The translations under genes and the position numbers were made by a program. From JADJPO01 sp963828555 (GTDB taxonomy: Bacteria > Actinomycetota > Actinomycetes > Actinomycetales > Kineosporiaceae), in the NCBI GenBank assembly GCA_963828555.1, contig CAWHEL010000002.1, forward strand, positions 496,001 to 560,000: DNA of 64,000 nucleotides, written 5' to 3'. Under the pieces are notes generated by a model that did not search any database, was not told the origin of the DNA, and was given only the letters and a program-made list of their open reading frames with translations. The first letter of the stretch is position 1, and every line of letters starts with the position of its first letter. Shown one piece after another: positions 26,727 through 36,049 of the stretch.

Positions 26727-28527
26727 ATGCAGAGCGCCGAAACGGTGCTGGGTGTCCTCCGCGAACGCGGCAGGCGAGGCCTGCCGTTCGACGAGCTGTA
26801 CCGGCAGATGTTCAACCCGCACCTGTACCTGCTGGCCTACGGGCGTATCTACTCCAACGAGGGAGCGATGACGCCGGGGGCCGACGCGGAAACCGCGGAC
26901 GGCATGACGCTGGCGCAAGATCGGGCGCATCATCGATGCGATGCGCCACGAGCGCTACCGGTTCACGCCGGTCAAGCGGGTCTACATCCCGAAAAAGAAC
27001 GGGAAGCATGCGCCCGCTCGGCATGCCGTCCTGGTCGGATAAGCTGGTCGGCGAAGTGGTGCGCCTGCTGCTGGAGGCGTACTACGAGCCGCAGTTCTCC
27101 GACCGCTCCCACGGTTTCCGTCCAGGCCGGGGATGCCACACCGCGCTGACGGGAGATGGCAGAGACCTGGACCGGGACGACCTGGTTCATCGAGGGTGAC
27201 ATCGCCGACTGTTTCGGATCAACTTGACCATCGAGATCATGCTCGACGATACTGGCGGAGAAGATCCACGACAACCGGTTCCTGCGGCTGATGCGCAACA
27301 TGCTCCGAGCCGGATACCTGGAAGACTGGGACGTGGAACGCCACGCTGAGCGGCGCGCCGCAAGGCGGTGTGGTTTCCCCGCTCCTCTCCAATATCTACC
27401 TGCACAGGTTGGACGATTTCGTCGAGACGGTACTGATCCCGGAGTACACGCGAGGGGAACGCAGAAGGCACAACCCTGCCTACAAGAAGGTGCAACGCGC
27501 GATCACACAGGCGCGCGAGCGCGGGGATCGGGCCAAGGCTCGGGAACTGCGAAGGCAGCTGCGCAGCCTGCCCATCAGGGGATCCTCGATGACCCTGGCT
27601 ACCGGCGGCTGCGCTACTGACGGTACGCCGATGATCACCTTGCTGGGATTCACCGGGCCGAAGGCCGAAGCCGAGGAAATCAAGACAGCGCTGGCGCAGT
27701 TCCTGCGCGAAGAACTCAAGCTGGAACTGTCGCGAGGAGAAGACGCTGATCACTCACGCCCGCACCCAGCGCGGCGCGGTTCCTCGGCTACGAGATCACC
27801 GCCAGCACGCCGACCGTAAGATCACCGATGGCCGCCGTGCGGTCAACGGGACGATCGGGCTGCACGTGCCCTCGGACGGTGATCAAGGCCAAGTGCGCTC
27901 GATACATGCAGCGCGGCAAACCCGGGCAGCGGCCGGAGCTGCAGAACCTCGACGACCACGACCATCATCAGCAGCTACGGGGCCGAGTACCGGGGCATCG
28001 TCCAGTACTACCTGCTGGCCGGGGACGTCTGGCGACTGAACAGGCTGAACTGGGTCATGGTGACCTCGATGCTGAAGACCTTGGCCGGCAAGCACGACTC
28101 GACGGTGACGAAGATGGCGCGCAGATACAAGGCGACGGTCCAGACGCCGTACGAGCCGCGCAGATGCTTCCAGGTCAGCGTCGAACGCGGCGAGGGCAGG
28201 AAGCCACTGGTCGCACGGTTCGGTGGTATTCCGCTTCGGCGGCAGAAGAACGCGGTCCCGGTGGACCGCGATCCGGTCCCGGTCACCGTGCACCGCAGGG
28301 AGCTGATTGACCGGCTCCTTGCGGGTCGGTGCGAGCTATGCGAGGAGAAGGGCAAGGTGCAGGTTCACCAGGTTCGCAAACTCGCCGACCTCGGCAAGTC
28401 GGGGCAGCCCGAAAGGCCCGAGTGGATGACGGTCATGGCGAACAGGCGACGCAAGACCCTGATGGTCTGTGGAAGCTGCCATGCCACTATCCACAACAGG
28501 CGGTCAACCGCATCACTCACGAAGTAG
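26727..28527 (+). pseudogene. Group II intron reverse transcriptase/maturase with HNH domain, multiply frameshifted
   Basis: The ATG frame begins MQSAETVLGVLRERG and reaches EGAMTPGADAETADGMTLA, then one extra C shifts frame. The next segments read IIDAMRHERYRFTPVKRVYIPKKNG, then MPSWSDKLVGEVVRLLLEAYYEPQFSDRSHGFRPGRG, TWFIEGDIADCF and GGVVSPLLSNIYLHRLDDFVETVLIPEY. Each is in a different frame, and stops interrupt the chain. The catalytic RYADD is encoded near 27621-27635, directly after a TGA. The last frame holds the maturase domain and an HNH nuclease (CELCEEKGKVQVHQVRKL and VCGSCHATIHN) ending at 28527. At least five lesions are visible. No active enzyme can be made. Confidence 0.88.
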
Positions 28528-28535
28528 TCGCTGGA

Positions 28536-28624
28536 GAGCCCGGTGATCGGAAACGGTCACGCCGGGTTCGGGAGGGGGGCGCTGGAAAAGGGCCGCGAGG
28601 CACCTCGCCAGCGTCCTACCCGAC
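28536..28624 (+). ncRNA. Group II intron domains V and VI
   Basis: The 34-nt domain V (28536-28569) folds perfectly: GAGCCCGG pairs with CCGGGTTC, a short bulge follows, then GATCG/CGGTC closes a GAAA tetraloop. The catalytic AGC triad is at 28537-28539. Domain VI follows: GGGAGG pairs with CCT-A-CCC, leaving A28618 bulged as branch point 7 nt from the 3' splice site, and GGCGCTGG pairs with CCAGCGTC. Both domains look functional although the rest of the intron is not. Confidence 0.85.
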
Positions 28625-28627
28625 TGA

Positions 28628-29368
28628 CGGATCATCCGCACGGGTCCCCGTGCGACGCCGGGCCGGTTCCGGACCCGGGTGATCACCTCGGGGGTGACCC
28701 CGAGCCTGCACGTCGACTACAAGCACTCCAAGATCAAGCAGTACCACAAGGAAGGCCGCGCGTTACGCACCGAGACGACCATCAACGACAGCCGCGACTT
28801 CGGTATCGGCAAGCGGCTGTGCAACCTGCCCGCCCTGGCGCAGGTCGGCTATTCGGCCAACCGACGTCTGCTCGATGTCGAACGTCTCACCACCGACCCG
28901 GCCATCGGCGAGGACGCCTTCCGCGGCGTCGCCGAACCGATCACCGTCGGGTCTCAACGCGCGTCCGCCCTACCGTTCGACTCCACCCGCACCCAGGCCC
29001 TCCTGTCGGCCCTGGTCATCTTCCGCCTCCTGCCCCACGGGTTCCGCAACGCCGATCTCCGCGCCCACCTGGCGCCCCTGCTGGGCCTGACCCCAGCCGA
29101 CATGACCCAAGGCAGAATGAGCTACGACCTGCGGCGGCTACGTCTGCACGGCCTCATCGAACGCCTCCCCGGCACCCACCGCTACACCGTCACCGACCAC
29201 GGCCTGAAGATCGCGATCTTCCTCACCCGGGTCCACACCCGGCTGATCCGACCCGGCCTGGCCGAACTCCTCGACGACCACAGCCCACCCACCCCACTAC
29301 GACGCCGATTCGACCAACTCGATGCCGCCATCGACGCGTACGCCTTACGCCACAACCTGATCGCGTAG
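28628..29368 (+). pseudogene. 3' fragment of a large uncharacterised gene, downstream of the intron
   Basis: After a TGA at 28625-28627 the frame reads TPGRFRTRVITSGVTPSLHV, DYKHSKIKQYHKEGRALRTE and TTINDSRDFGIGKRL, then a helical C-terminal part with MSYDLRRLRLHGLIERLPGTHRYTVTDHGLKIAIF, which resembles a winged helix. I recall this C-terminal pattern from long hypothetical proteins common in actinobacteria, but have no function for it. The N-terminal portion is missing; it would have lain upstream of the intron insertion. A GTG at 28679 could produce about 229 residues. An 8-bp hairpin (28637-28654) sits just inside the 3' exon. Confidence 0.6.
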
Positions 29369-29407
29369 GACTTGACCCACCAAGACAACTTGAAGAACTC
29401 AAGCCCT

Positions 29408-30889
29408 CTAGCGACCCACGGCGACGGCCCGGGGGCGCGCACCGGGTGCCTGCGCCATCAACTGCTCGATCGCCTCGGCCAGGGTGGCCCCGCGCAGCTG
29501 GTCCAGCCGGCGTTCGAGGATGCGCAACTCCTTGGCGGCGGAGGCCGCCCGGGGGTGCGCCTGCACCCGTCTGAGCAGCTCCAGAGCCCGGTCCACGTCG
29601 TCGTCCGCCACGGTGCCGGCACCCGCCTTCCTCGACAGCGTGGCGGCCCGCTTCAGGACGGCCGCCGCTTCAGTGGCCAGGTCCTTGTCGCTGAGCAACG
29701 CCCCCAGGACCGGCACCTGGATCCGCTCGTACAGCTCGATCCAGGACCGCCCGGCCTTCGTGGTTGCCAGCAGGTCGTCCCGGACGGCGCGCAGCGCCTC
29801 GACCTCGGTGCCCCGGCGGAAGAACTGGGCACCGATCAGCTCGATCGCGCAGATGCTCTGCTGCATCAGGGCGATCAGCCCCGACTTGGTGTCGCGCTTG
29901 ATCAGGGTCGGGGCGGCCGGGTGGAAGGAGTCGGGCGAGTTGCCGACGAAGGGCCCGGTCTCGAACGTGAACCCGTAGGTCTTGCGCAGCGCCGGGTCGG
30001 CGATGTGACGCGAGTAGGCGTAGTCCGCCTGAGCGCCGGTGACCGGGTAGAGGGTGACGCTGGCCTCGTTGGTGTAGGTGCGCCCCCGCACGTCCCGGAT
30101 CGCCTCCACCACACGGGCGCCCACGGTGGAGAACCGCTCCAGATCGCGCGCCGGCATGTACTCCCGGTACCCCGGGACAGGGATCGGCGCGCAGGTCCCC
30201 GTGGCCAGCGTCGTGAATCGCTGCGACGGATCGGTGGTCTGCGTGGGCGCATGACCCCAGGGCCAGAGGACCAGTTCGGAGTAGGAGTGGACGTCGACGA
30301 AGGTGTCCACCCGGCGGGAGTCCAACAGGTGCTTGACGTTGCGGGTCTCCGGTTCGCTGAAGGCACTCGTGCCGACGTAGACGTCACTGCACGGCGAGCA
30401 GGAGGTCTGACCCTGCGTCACTCCCCACAGGATGTCCGCGTTCCGGTTGAGATCGACTCCGTCACAAGGGGTTCCCGGATTGTCGCGACGGTTCTTGCGC
30501 CACATGTTGTCGACTGTCATCACATGCTCGCGCCCGTCGGGGTTGATGCAGGGCACCAGCCACAGGTCCAGACTCTCCAGGATGGTGGCGATCTCGTTCG
30601 CCGGCCAGGTGCGCCCGCCGTAGACGATGTCCGTGCCGTTGCCGTGGCTGACCATCAGGTCGACGGCGAGCTCGATGATCGCGTCCGGGTTCATCAGCTC
30701 GCGGGCATGGGTGCCGCCGACGACCAGCACCCCGCGTCGCTCGCCGCCGCCACCGGCACGCAGCCGCAGGGCGAGCACCTGGCGGCCCGCGACCGAGGCC
30801 TCGGGCAGTGGGATCAGGGTGAAGTAGCCCGGGAACCACGCGGCGAGCAGCCTGATCAACGAGTCGAGTTGCGCAACGGTCCGGTACAT
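29408..30889 (-). CDS. M14-family zinc carboxypeptidase, cytosolic
   Basis: 493 residues. The zinc site is H61-A-R-E64 (GGTHARELMNPD) and H201 (DVHSYSELVLWPWGH); the catalytic glutamate is E310 in FTFETGP. The substrate-pocket GVDLNRN is present. No signal peptide or propeptide is visible, unlike most secreted M14A enzymes, so it may act inside the cell or leave by another route. A helical C-terminal extension of about 110 residues follows the peptidase domain. ATG at 30889 has GGAGGG upstream and overlaps the stop of the preceding small gene (TGATG). Confidence 0.9.
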   Translation of the reverse strand: MYRTVAQLDSLIRLLAAWFPGYFTLIPLPEASVAGRQVLALRLRAGGGGERRGVLVVGGTHARELMNPDAIIELAVDLMVSHGNGTDIVYGGRTWPANEIATILESLDLWLVPCINPDGREHVMTVDNMWRKNRRDNPGTPCDGVDLNRNADILWGVTQGQTSCSPCSDVYVGTSAFSEPETRNVKHLLDSRRVDTFVDVHSYSELVLWPWGHAPTQTTDPSQRFTTLATGTCAPIPVPGYREYMPARDLERFSTVGARVVEAIRDVRGRTYTNEASVTLYPVTGAQADYAYSRHIADPALRKTYGFTFETGPFVGNSPDSFHPAAPTLIKRDTKSGLIALMQQSICAIELIGAQFFRRGTEVEALRAVRDDLLATTKAGRSWIELYERIQVPVLGALLSDKDLATEAAAVLKRAATLSRKAGAGTVADDDVDRALELLRRVQAHPRAASAAKELRILERRLDQLRGATLAEAIEQLMAQAPGARPRAVAVGR

Positions 30890-31209
30890 CACGATCCCTC
30901 CGCCCGCGGAATGCCCGCCACCTGGTCCTCCAGCCACCGGACGACCTCGGCGTCGTCGGCGATGAGTTCTGCGGCGAGCGGCTCGACCGGGATCACCGCG
31001 TGCAGCCGCACCTCGTAGCCCCGGCCGAGGAGCTCGGCGATCTCCTCGGCGTTCACCAGCAACCTCACCTCGCCCCGCGGATCGGGCAGCCGGTCCAGGG
31101 ACAGCTCGGCCGCCCTCGCCAGCGGCGTGTCACCCGCACCGGGATGGATCGTCGCCTCGAACCGTGGTTGCGGTTGCGGGGCGCTGGGTCGGCTCTTCCT
31201 CGCTGCCAC
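30889..31209 (-). CDS. Small unrecognised protein coupled to the M14 peptidase
   Basis: 106 residues: a basic, Pro/Gln-rich N-terminus, then GEVRLLVNAEEIAELLGRGYEVRLHAVIPVEPLAAELIADDAEVVRWLEDQVAGIPR. No known family is recognised. It has no signal sequence or membrane segment. The GTG at 31209 follows AGAGGTGA, and its stop overlaps the peptidase start, so the two are co-translated. It may be an inhibitor, a regulator or a partner of the peptidase. Confidence 0.65.
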   Translation of the reverse strand: MAARKSRPSAPQPQPRFEATIHPGAGDTPLARAAELSLDRLPDPRGEVRLLVNAEEIAELLGRGYEVRLHAVIPVEPLAAELIADDAEVVRWLEDQVAGIPRAEGS

Positions 31210-31386
31210 GACGTCACCTCTTCCTGGGCCGCTCTGCTACCCATGAGGAGCCGCTCGAGGCCTGGTGGATACACGCCACCGCCGACGAACCGGCCGGCCC
31301 CGCGGCGTAGGTGAGGACGTTCGTCGCGGCACCTGGCTGTCGGCTCCGGTCCACGGTGGACGGAGCAGACGGGAGGGATGTGCCCG

Positions 31387-34068
31387 ATGGCGCGAGAGGC
31401 CTTGTCCCTCACCGTGGCGCAGAGCGAGCGGGCGGGGCTGACCAGTGAGCAGGCCCGTGAGCGCCTCGCCTCCGACGGCCCCAACGCCCTGCCGGCGCCG
31501 ACCCGCACCCCGGCCTGGCGACGGCTGGCACGCCAGCTGACGGACATCTTCGCCCTGCTGCTGTGGGCCGCCGCGGCACTCGCCTGGATCGCCGGCCTGA
31601 TCCAGCTGACCATCGCGATCAGCCTGGTCGTCATGGTCAATGCCGCATTCGCCTTCGCCCAGGAACGGCGCGCCGACCACGCCGCCGAGCGCCTGCGCTC
31701 CCTCCTGCCCACCCGGGTGAACGTGCGCCGGGACCGGATCCTGCGCCAGATCGACGCGACCCAGGTGGTGACCGGCGACGTCCTCGTGCTCGAGGCCGGC
31801 GACCGGGTCCCGGCCGACGCCCGGATCCTGCTCGCGGACGCGCTCCTGATCGACACCTCCACCCTGACCGGGGAGAGCGAACCGGCCGCGCTCCAGGACG
31901 AGGACGCCGCATTCGCCGGCACGTTCGTCGTGGAGGGCACGGCGGACGCCCTGGTCACCGCCACCGGCGCCGCGACCCGACTGGCCGGCATCGCCCGCGC
32001 GACCACGCAGACGCAGGCGCACCCCACCCCGCTGACCCGGGAGCTGCACCGCGTCGTCCGGGTCATCGGCGCCATCGCGGTGGGCACCGGGGTGGCGTTC
32101 TTCGTGCTCACCCTGGCTATCGGCCGCCCGCCCACCGAGGGCTTCCTGCTGGCGATCGGGGTCACCGTCGCCCTGGTCCCCGAGGCACTGCTGCCCACGG
32201 TCACCCTGGCCCTGGCCTGGGGCGCCGAGCAGATGGCGCACCGCAACGTGCTGGTGCGCTCGCTCGACGCCGTGGAGACCCTCGGGTCCACCACCTTCGT
32301 GTGCACCGACAAGACCGGCACCCTGACCCGCAACGAGATGACCGTGGTCGAGGCCTGGACCCCGGCTGGCGTCGCCCATGTGACCACTCCCGGGTACGGC
32401 CCGCAGGCGGACCTCGAGATCGAGCCCGCGGAGGGGCGACCGGCGGACGTGGCCGGTGCCTGCGCCGCCCTGGTGCACCTGGCCACCGCGGCCGCCCGCT
32501 GCTCACGCGGCTACGCCCAGCAGGACCCGGCAGCGGCCGGCGGGCAGTGGCACGCGCACGGCGATCCGATGGAGGCGTCGATCGACGCCTTCGCCCGGCG
32601 GCTCGGGGTGGACACCGACGGCCCACGTGCGCTCGGCCACGCCGACGTCGCGTTCGGGTTCGACCCGCACCGCCGGCGGATGTCGGTACTCGCAGACGGC
32701 ATGGTGCTCACCAAGGGCGCCCCCGACGGCATCCTGCGGCTGTGCACGGCGGACGGCGGGGCCGAGGGCCACGCGCAGGCCGAGCAGGCGGTCGCCCAAC
32801 TGTCCGGCAAGGGGCTGCGGGTACTCGCCGTCGCCGGTCGCCCGGTCGGTGACACCCCGCCCACGAGCGCTGCCGGGGCCGAACGCGACCTGGTACTGCT
32901 CGGGCTCCTGGGACTGCACGACCCGCCGCGCTCCGACGTGGCCGACGCCCTCACCGCCTGCCGCACGGCCGGGGTCGGGGTCGCCATGATCACCGGAGAC
33001 CACCCGGTCACGGCGTCCGCCATCGCCCTCCAAGTGGGCCTGCGCCACGCGGACGACCCGGTCCTGCTCGGCACCGACCTGCCGACGGACGATGCCGCGC
33101 TCGGGGCGCTGCTCGACCACGACGGCGTCGTCGTCGCCCGGGTCTCCCCCGAGGACAAGCTGCGGATCGCGCACGCGCTGCGCCTGCGCGGGCACGTGGT
33201 GGCGATGACCGGCGACGGGGTGAACGACGGGCCGGCGCTGCGCGAGGCCGACATCGGCATCGCGATGGGTCGTTCAGGCACCGACGTCGCCCGGGAGGCC
33301 TGCGACCTGGTGCTGCTGGACGACAACTTCGCCTCCGTCGTCGCGGGGATCGAGCAGGGGCGGGCGACCTACGTCAACGTGCGCCGATTCCTCACCTACC
33401 ACCTCAGCGACAACGTGGCGGAGCTGGCCCCGTTCGCCGTCTGGGGCCTGTCCGGGGGCAGCATCCCGCTGGCCCTCGGAGTGCTGCAGATCCTCGCCCT
33501 CGACATCGGCACCGACACCCTCTCGGCCGTCGCCCTGGGCGCCGAGCCCCCCGCGGCGCACCTGCTGGAACGGCCGCCCGTGCGCGGGCGGCTGCTCAAC
33601 CGCTCGGTGCTGCGGCGCGCCTTCGGCCTGCTCGGCCCCGCTGAGGCCCTGATGGGGATGGCTGCGTTCGGCGCCACCTTCCTCGCGGCGGGCTGGCGGC
33701 CCGGCGAGCCGTTCCCGGGCGGTACGACTCTGGCGGCCGCGTCGGGGGCGACCTTCCTGACCGTGGTGCTCGCCCAGACGGCCAATGCCTTCGCCTGCCG
33801 CAGCTCCACCCGCACCCCCGCGGCGCTGGGTTGGCTGACCAACCGCCTGCTGCCGCCGAGCGTGGCCGCCGCGCTGGTGTTCTGCGTGCTCACCCTCGTG
33901 GTCCCACCGGTCGCCCGGGCCCTCGGCCAGCGGTGGCCCACCCCGGTCGGCCTGCTGTTCGCCGTGGTCTCGGTAGGCGTGCTGCTCGGGGTGGACACGG
34001 TCGACAAGCGGCTGCGCGCCCGGCGAGGCAGGCGTTCAAGCCCAGTACCAGGGATGCCGATCATCTGA
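31387..34068 (+). CDS. P-type cation-transporting ATPase (second)
   Basis: 893 residues with N-terminal cation-ATPase domain, actuator TGES at about 161-164, M4 motif PEALLP from 265, phosphorylation site DKTGTLTRNEM (D308), hinge MTGDGVNDGPALREADIGIAMG, and about ten membrane segments. M4 and M6 (LDIGTDTLSAVALGAEPP) place it among P2-type pumps; the ion is not determined. It is only distantly similar to the ATPase at 10298. The ATG at 31387 is chosen because GGGAGGG lies 9 bases upstream; the ATG at 31378 is too close to it. A small Lsr2-like gene follows after 2 bases. Confidence 0.92.
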   Translation: MAREALSLTVAQSERAGLTSEQARERLASDGPNALPAPTRTPAWRRLARQLTDIFALLLWAAAALAWIAGLIQLTIAISLVVMVNAAFAFAQERRADHAAERLRSLLPTRVNVRRDRILRQIDATQVVTGDVLVLEAGDRVPADARILLADALLIDTSTLTGESEPAALQDEDAAFAGTFVVEGTADALVTATGAATRLAGIARATTQTQAHPTPLTRELHRVVRVIGAIAVGTGVAFFVLTLAIGRPPTEGFLLAIGVTVALVPEALLPTVTLALAWGAEQMAHRNVLVRSLDAVETLGSTTFVCTDKTGTLTRNEMTVVEAWTPAGVAHVTTPGYGPQADLEIEPAEGRPADVAGACAALVHLATAAARCSRGYAQQDPAAAGGQWHAHGDPMEASIDAFARRLGVDTDGPRALGHADVAFGFDPHRRRMSVLADGMVLTKGAPDGILRLCTADGGAEGHAQAEQAVAQLSGKGLRVLAVAGRPVGDTPPTSAAGAERDLVLLGLLGLHDPPRSDVADALTACRTAGVGVAMITGDHPVTASAIALQVGLRHADDPVLLGTDLPTDDAALGALLDHDGVVVARVSPEDKLRIAHALRLRGHVVAMTGDGVNDGPALREADIGIAMGRSGTDVAREACDLVLLDDNFASVVAGIEQGRATYVNVRRFLTYHLSDNVAELAPFAVWGLSGGSIPLALGVLQILALDIGTDTLSAVALGAEPPAAHLLERPPVRGRLLNRSVLRRAFGLLGPAEALMGMAAFGATFLAAGWRPGEPFPGGTTLAAASGATFLTVVLAQTANAFACRSSTRTPAALGWLTNRLLPPSVAAALVFCVLTLVVPPVARALGQRWPTPVGLLFAVVSVGVLLGVDTVDKRLRARRGRRSSPVPGMPII

Positions 34069-34070
34069 CG

Positions 34071-34304
34071 GTGGCGGGCAGGCACCGGATCAGGCGGCGC
34101 GCCAGGGGCCGGATCGCCGAACTGCCCACAGCCGGGCCGCTCGTCCCCGGCCCGGCCCGCCGGCGGAGCACGCCCAAGGATCCGGACGCACCCGCGGCGT
34201 CCGCAGTACGGGCCTGGGCCCTGGCACAGGGGCTGGCGGTCGCCGACCGCGGCCGCCTACACGCGGACCTGATCGCCGCCTACCGCGAGTCCAACCCCCG
34301 CTAG
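34071..34304 (+). CDS. Orphan Lsr2 C-terminal DNA-binding domain protein
   Basis: 77 residues. The C-terminal half, SAVRAWALAQGLAVADRGRL followed by HADLIAAYRES, aligns with the DNA-binding domain of the nucleoid protein Lsr2 (IREWAKxNGxxVSxRGRIPAxVxxAY), including the RGR hook that inserts in the AT-rich minor groove. The Lsr2 N-terminal dimerisation domain is absent; residues 1-40 are basic and Pro/Arg-rich instead. The GTG lies 2 bases after the ATPase stop with no separate ribosome site, so it is probably translated by coupling. It ends 6 bp before a 22-bp inverted repeat. It is too short for most gene callers. Confidence 0.65.
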   Translation: MAGRHRIRRRARGRIAELPTAGPLVPGPARRRSTPKDPDAPAASAVRAWALAQGLAVADRGRLHADLIAAYRESNPR

Positions 34305-34309
34305 AACCT

Positions 34310-34381
34310 GCTCATGCTCCGCGGGGGTACATGTTCTGGCGCCTGCGAGACCCGATTCGTGTACCCCCGCGGAGCATGAGC
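34310..34381. terminator. 22-bp perfect inverted repeat between convergent genes
   Basis: The arms at 34310-34331 and 34360-34381 are exact reverse complements (core CATGCTCCGCGGGGGTAC) with a 28-base spacer. The element sits between the Lsr2-like gene ending at 34304 and the chemotaxis receptor ending at 34400 on the other strand. A bidirectional terminator is the simplest reading, but there is no T-run and the arms are longer than needed, so a protein-binding or mobile-element repeat is possible. Confidence 0.65.
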
Positions 34382-34399
34382 GGTTTTGAGGGGTTGGGT

Positions 34400-35965
34400 T
34401 CAGACGGTGAAGTGGCCGATCTGCGTGGCTACCTGGGTCGCCACGGCAGACAGGGTCACCGCGGAGGCCTGGGTGGCGTCGGCGCTGGCCGAGGTCGCTT
34501 CGATCGAGCCGGCGATGCCGGCCACGGTGTCGGCGATCCGCTCCGCCCCCCGGGAGACCTCACCGACGCTGCGGTTGATCTTGGCCGTGGTCACCGACTG
34601 CTCCTCGACCGCGGCCGCGATCATCGAGGCGTTCTCGTTGATCCGGTCGATCACCGCGACGATCCCCTCGATCGAGCTCGAGGCCTCACCTGTGATCGCC
34701 TGGATGGTGGCGATCTTGGCGGTGATGTCGGCGGTCGCCCGCCGGGTCTCCTGGGCCAGCTCCTTCACCTCGGTGGCGACCACCGCGAAGCCCTTGCCGG
34801 CCTCGCCGGCGCGGGCCGCCTCGATGGTCGCGTTCAGCGCCAACAGGTTCGTCTGCTCGGCGATGGTGGTGATCGCCTTGACGATCTCCCCGATCTCCAC
34901 GCTGGCCTGGGTCAGCTGGGCCACGGTCACCCGGGTCTGCGAGGCCGACCGGGTCGCCTCCGAGGCCACCTCGGCGGCGATCGCCGCCTGCCCGGCGATC
35001 TCCCCGATCGCCACGTCCATCTGCTCGGTGGCGGTCGACATCGCGTCCACGTGGGTCGAGACCTCCCGGGCGGACGCCGCGACCTGGCCCGCCTGCGACG
35101 CCGTCCGGCTGGCGGTCTGGCCCAGGTCGGCGGACACCGAGGTCAATCCGGTGCACTCCCCCGACAGCGCTCTCGCCGCCCTGCCCGCCTCGGAGACGGT
35201 GGCCCCGATCTCGCTCAGTGCAGTGTTGAGGGCGCGGGACATCTGGCCGAACTCGTCGTCACCGGGCTCGGCGATCCGTACCCCCAGGTCACCCTCGGCC
35301 ACCCGGTCCAGCGCCCGCACCATCTCGCGCACCGGGCGCACCATGCCCCGCCCCACCAGCCAGCTGGTGGCGGCGAACCCGGCCAGGGCGAGCAGGCCGA
35401 CCAGCCAGGTCAGGCGGCTCACGGTGGCGGCCGTCGCCGTCCCTTCCCGCTCACGGGCGTGGACGGCGTCCAGCATCGCCGCGTCCAGCTCCCCCAGGTC
35501 GGTCTCCAGCTGTTCGAACAGCTTCAGAAAGGCGGGGATCTGGGCGCGGGCCTTGGCCTTGTCAGTGGCGGCGACGGCCACCACGTCGGTCGCGGTGGTG
35601 CCGTAGACCGTCGCCGCAGGGCGCACCTCGGCGAAGCGGGCCCGCAGCTCCGGTGGCGCCGCGGCGGCCGCCGCGTCCAGGTGCTCGAGCATGTCGCTCG
35701 CCTTGACCGAGACGTTGGGCACCTCGTACTCCACCCGCCGCTGCCGGGTCAGGGCGTCCAGCGACCCCAGGACGTCGCCGCGGATGCCGTCGTGCATCAT
35801 GTCGGCGTTCCACTGCCGGGACATCCCCGTGCTGATCTCGACCATGTCCGTGGCGCTGCGGGCCTGAGCCTGGCTCCCCCACCAGGACACCCCGGCCATG
35901 GCTGCCACCGCGCCGACGCCGACAGCGGCGATCAGCGCCAATCGAGCCGCAACCGTCAATCTCAC
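34400..35965 (-). CDS. Methyl-accepting chemotaxis protein
   Basis: 521 residues: a first membrane segment at about 5-28 and a helical extracytoplasmic sensor (TDMVEISTGMSRQWNADMMHDGI). A second membrane segment follows (WLVGLLALAGFAATSWLVG), then a HAMP domain (RPVREMVRALDRVAEGDLGVRI) and a long signalling coiled coil. The CheA/CheW-binding tip is EQTNLLALNATIEAARAGEAGKGFAVVATEVKELA. No che or flagellar genes are in the window. GTG at 35965 with AGGGGG upstream is preferred over a longer frame to 36001. The ligand is unknown. Confidence 0.93.
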   Translation of the reverse strand: MRLTVAARLALIAAVGVGAVAAMAGVSWWGSQAQARSATDMVEISTGMSRQWNADMMHDGIRGDVLGSLDALTRQRRVEYEVPNVSVKASDMLEHLDAAAAAAPPELRARFAEVRPAATVYGTTATDVVAVAATDKAKARAQIPAFLKLFEQLETDLGELDAAMLDAVHAREREGTATAATVSRLTWLVGLLALAGFAATSWLVGRGMVRPVREMVRALDRVAEGDLGVRIAEPGDDEFGQMSRALNTALSEIGATVSEAGRAARALSGECTGLTSVSADLGQTASRTASQAGQVAASAREVSTHVDAMSTATEQMDVAIGEIAGQAAIAAEVASEATRSASQTRVTVAQLTQASVEIGEIVKAITTIAEQTNLLALNATIEAARAGEAGKGFAVVATEVKELAQETRRATADITAKIATIQAITGEASSSIEGIVAVIDRINENASMIAAAVEEQSVTTAKINRSVGEVSRGAERIADTVAGIAGSIEATSASADATQASAVTLSAVATQVATQIGHFTV

Positions 35966-36049
35966 CGGGGACCCCCTTCGAGTGCACTTATCGATGCACA
36001 CCTAGAGGAGGACCATCGGCCCAGACATCGGCCGCCTTGACGGTTCCGG

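Larger units (their letters stand above)
26588..28624 (+). mobile_element. 5'-truncated, decayed group II intron with HNH-type maturase
   Basis: Only about 140 bp of intron RNA precedes the maturase reading frame, where 500-600 bp of domains I-III would be expected, so the 5' end is deleted. The 5' limit is approximate. The short 5' flank (GTGCCCGTAGTAGTCGCGGG and following) resembles intron sequence just before the ORF. The 3' end is sharp: domain V at 28536-28569, domain VI to 28624 with a bulged A at 28618, ending in AC. The internal ORF carries several frameshifts. It cannot self-splice or move without help in trans. Confidence 0.8.

Noticed and set aside
28637..28654. CGCACGGG/CCCGTGCG hairpin as a terminator targeted by a class C intron
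   Set aside because: It lies downstream of the 3' splice site, not before the insertion site, and there is no T-run; kept only as a note under the intron.
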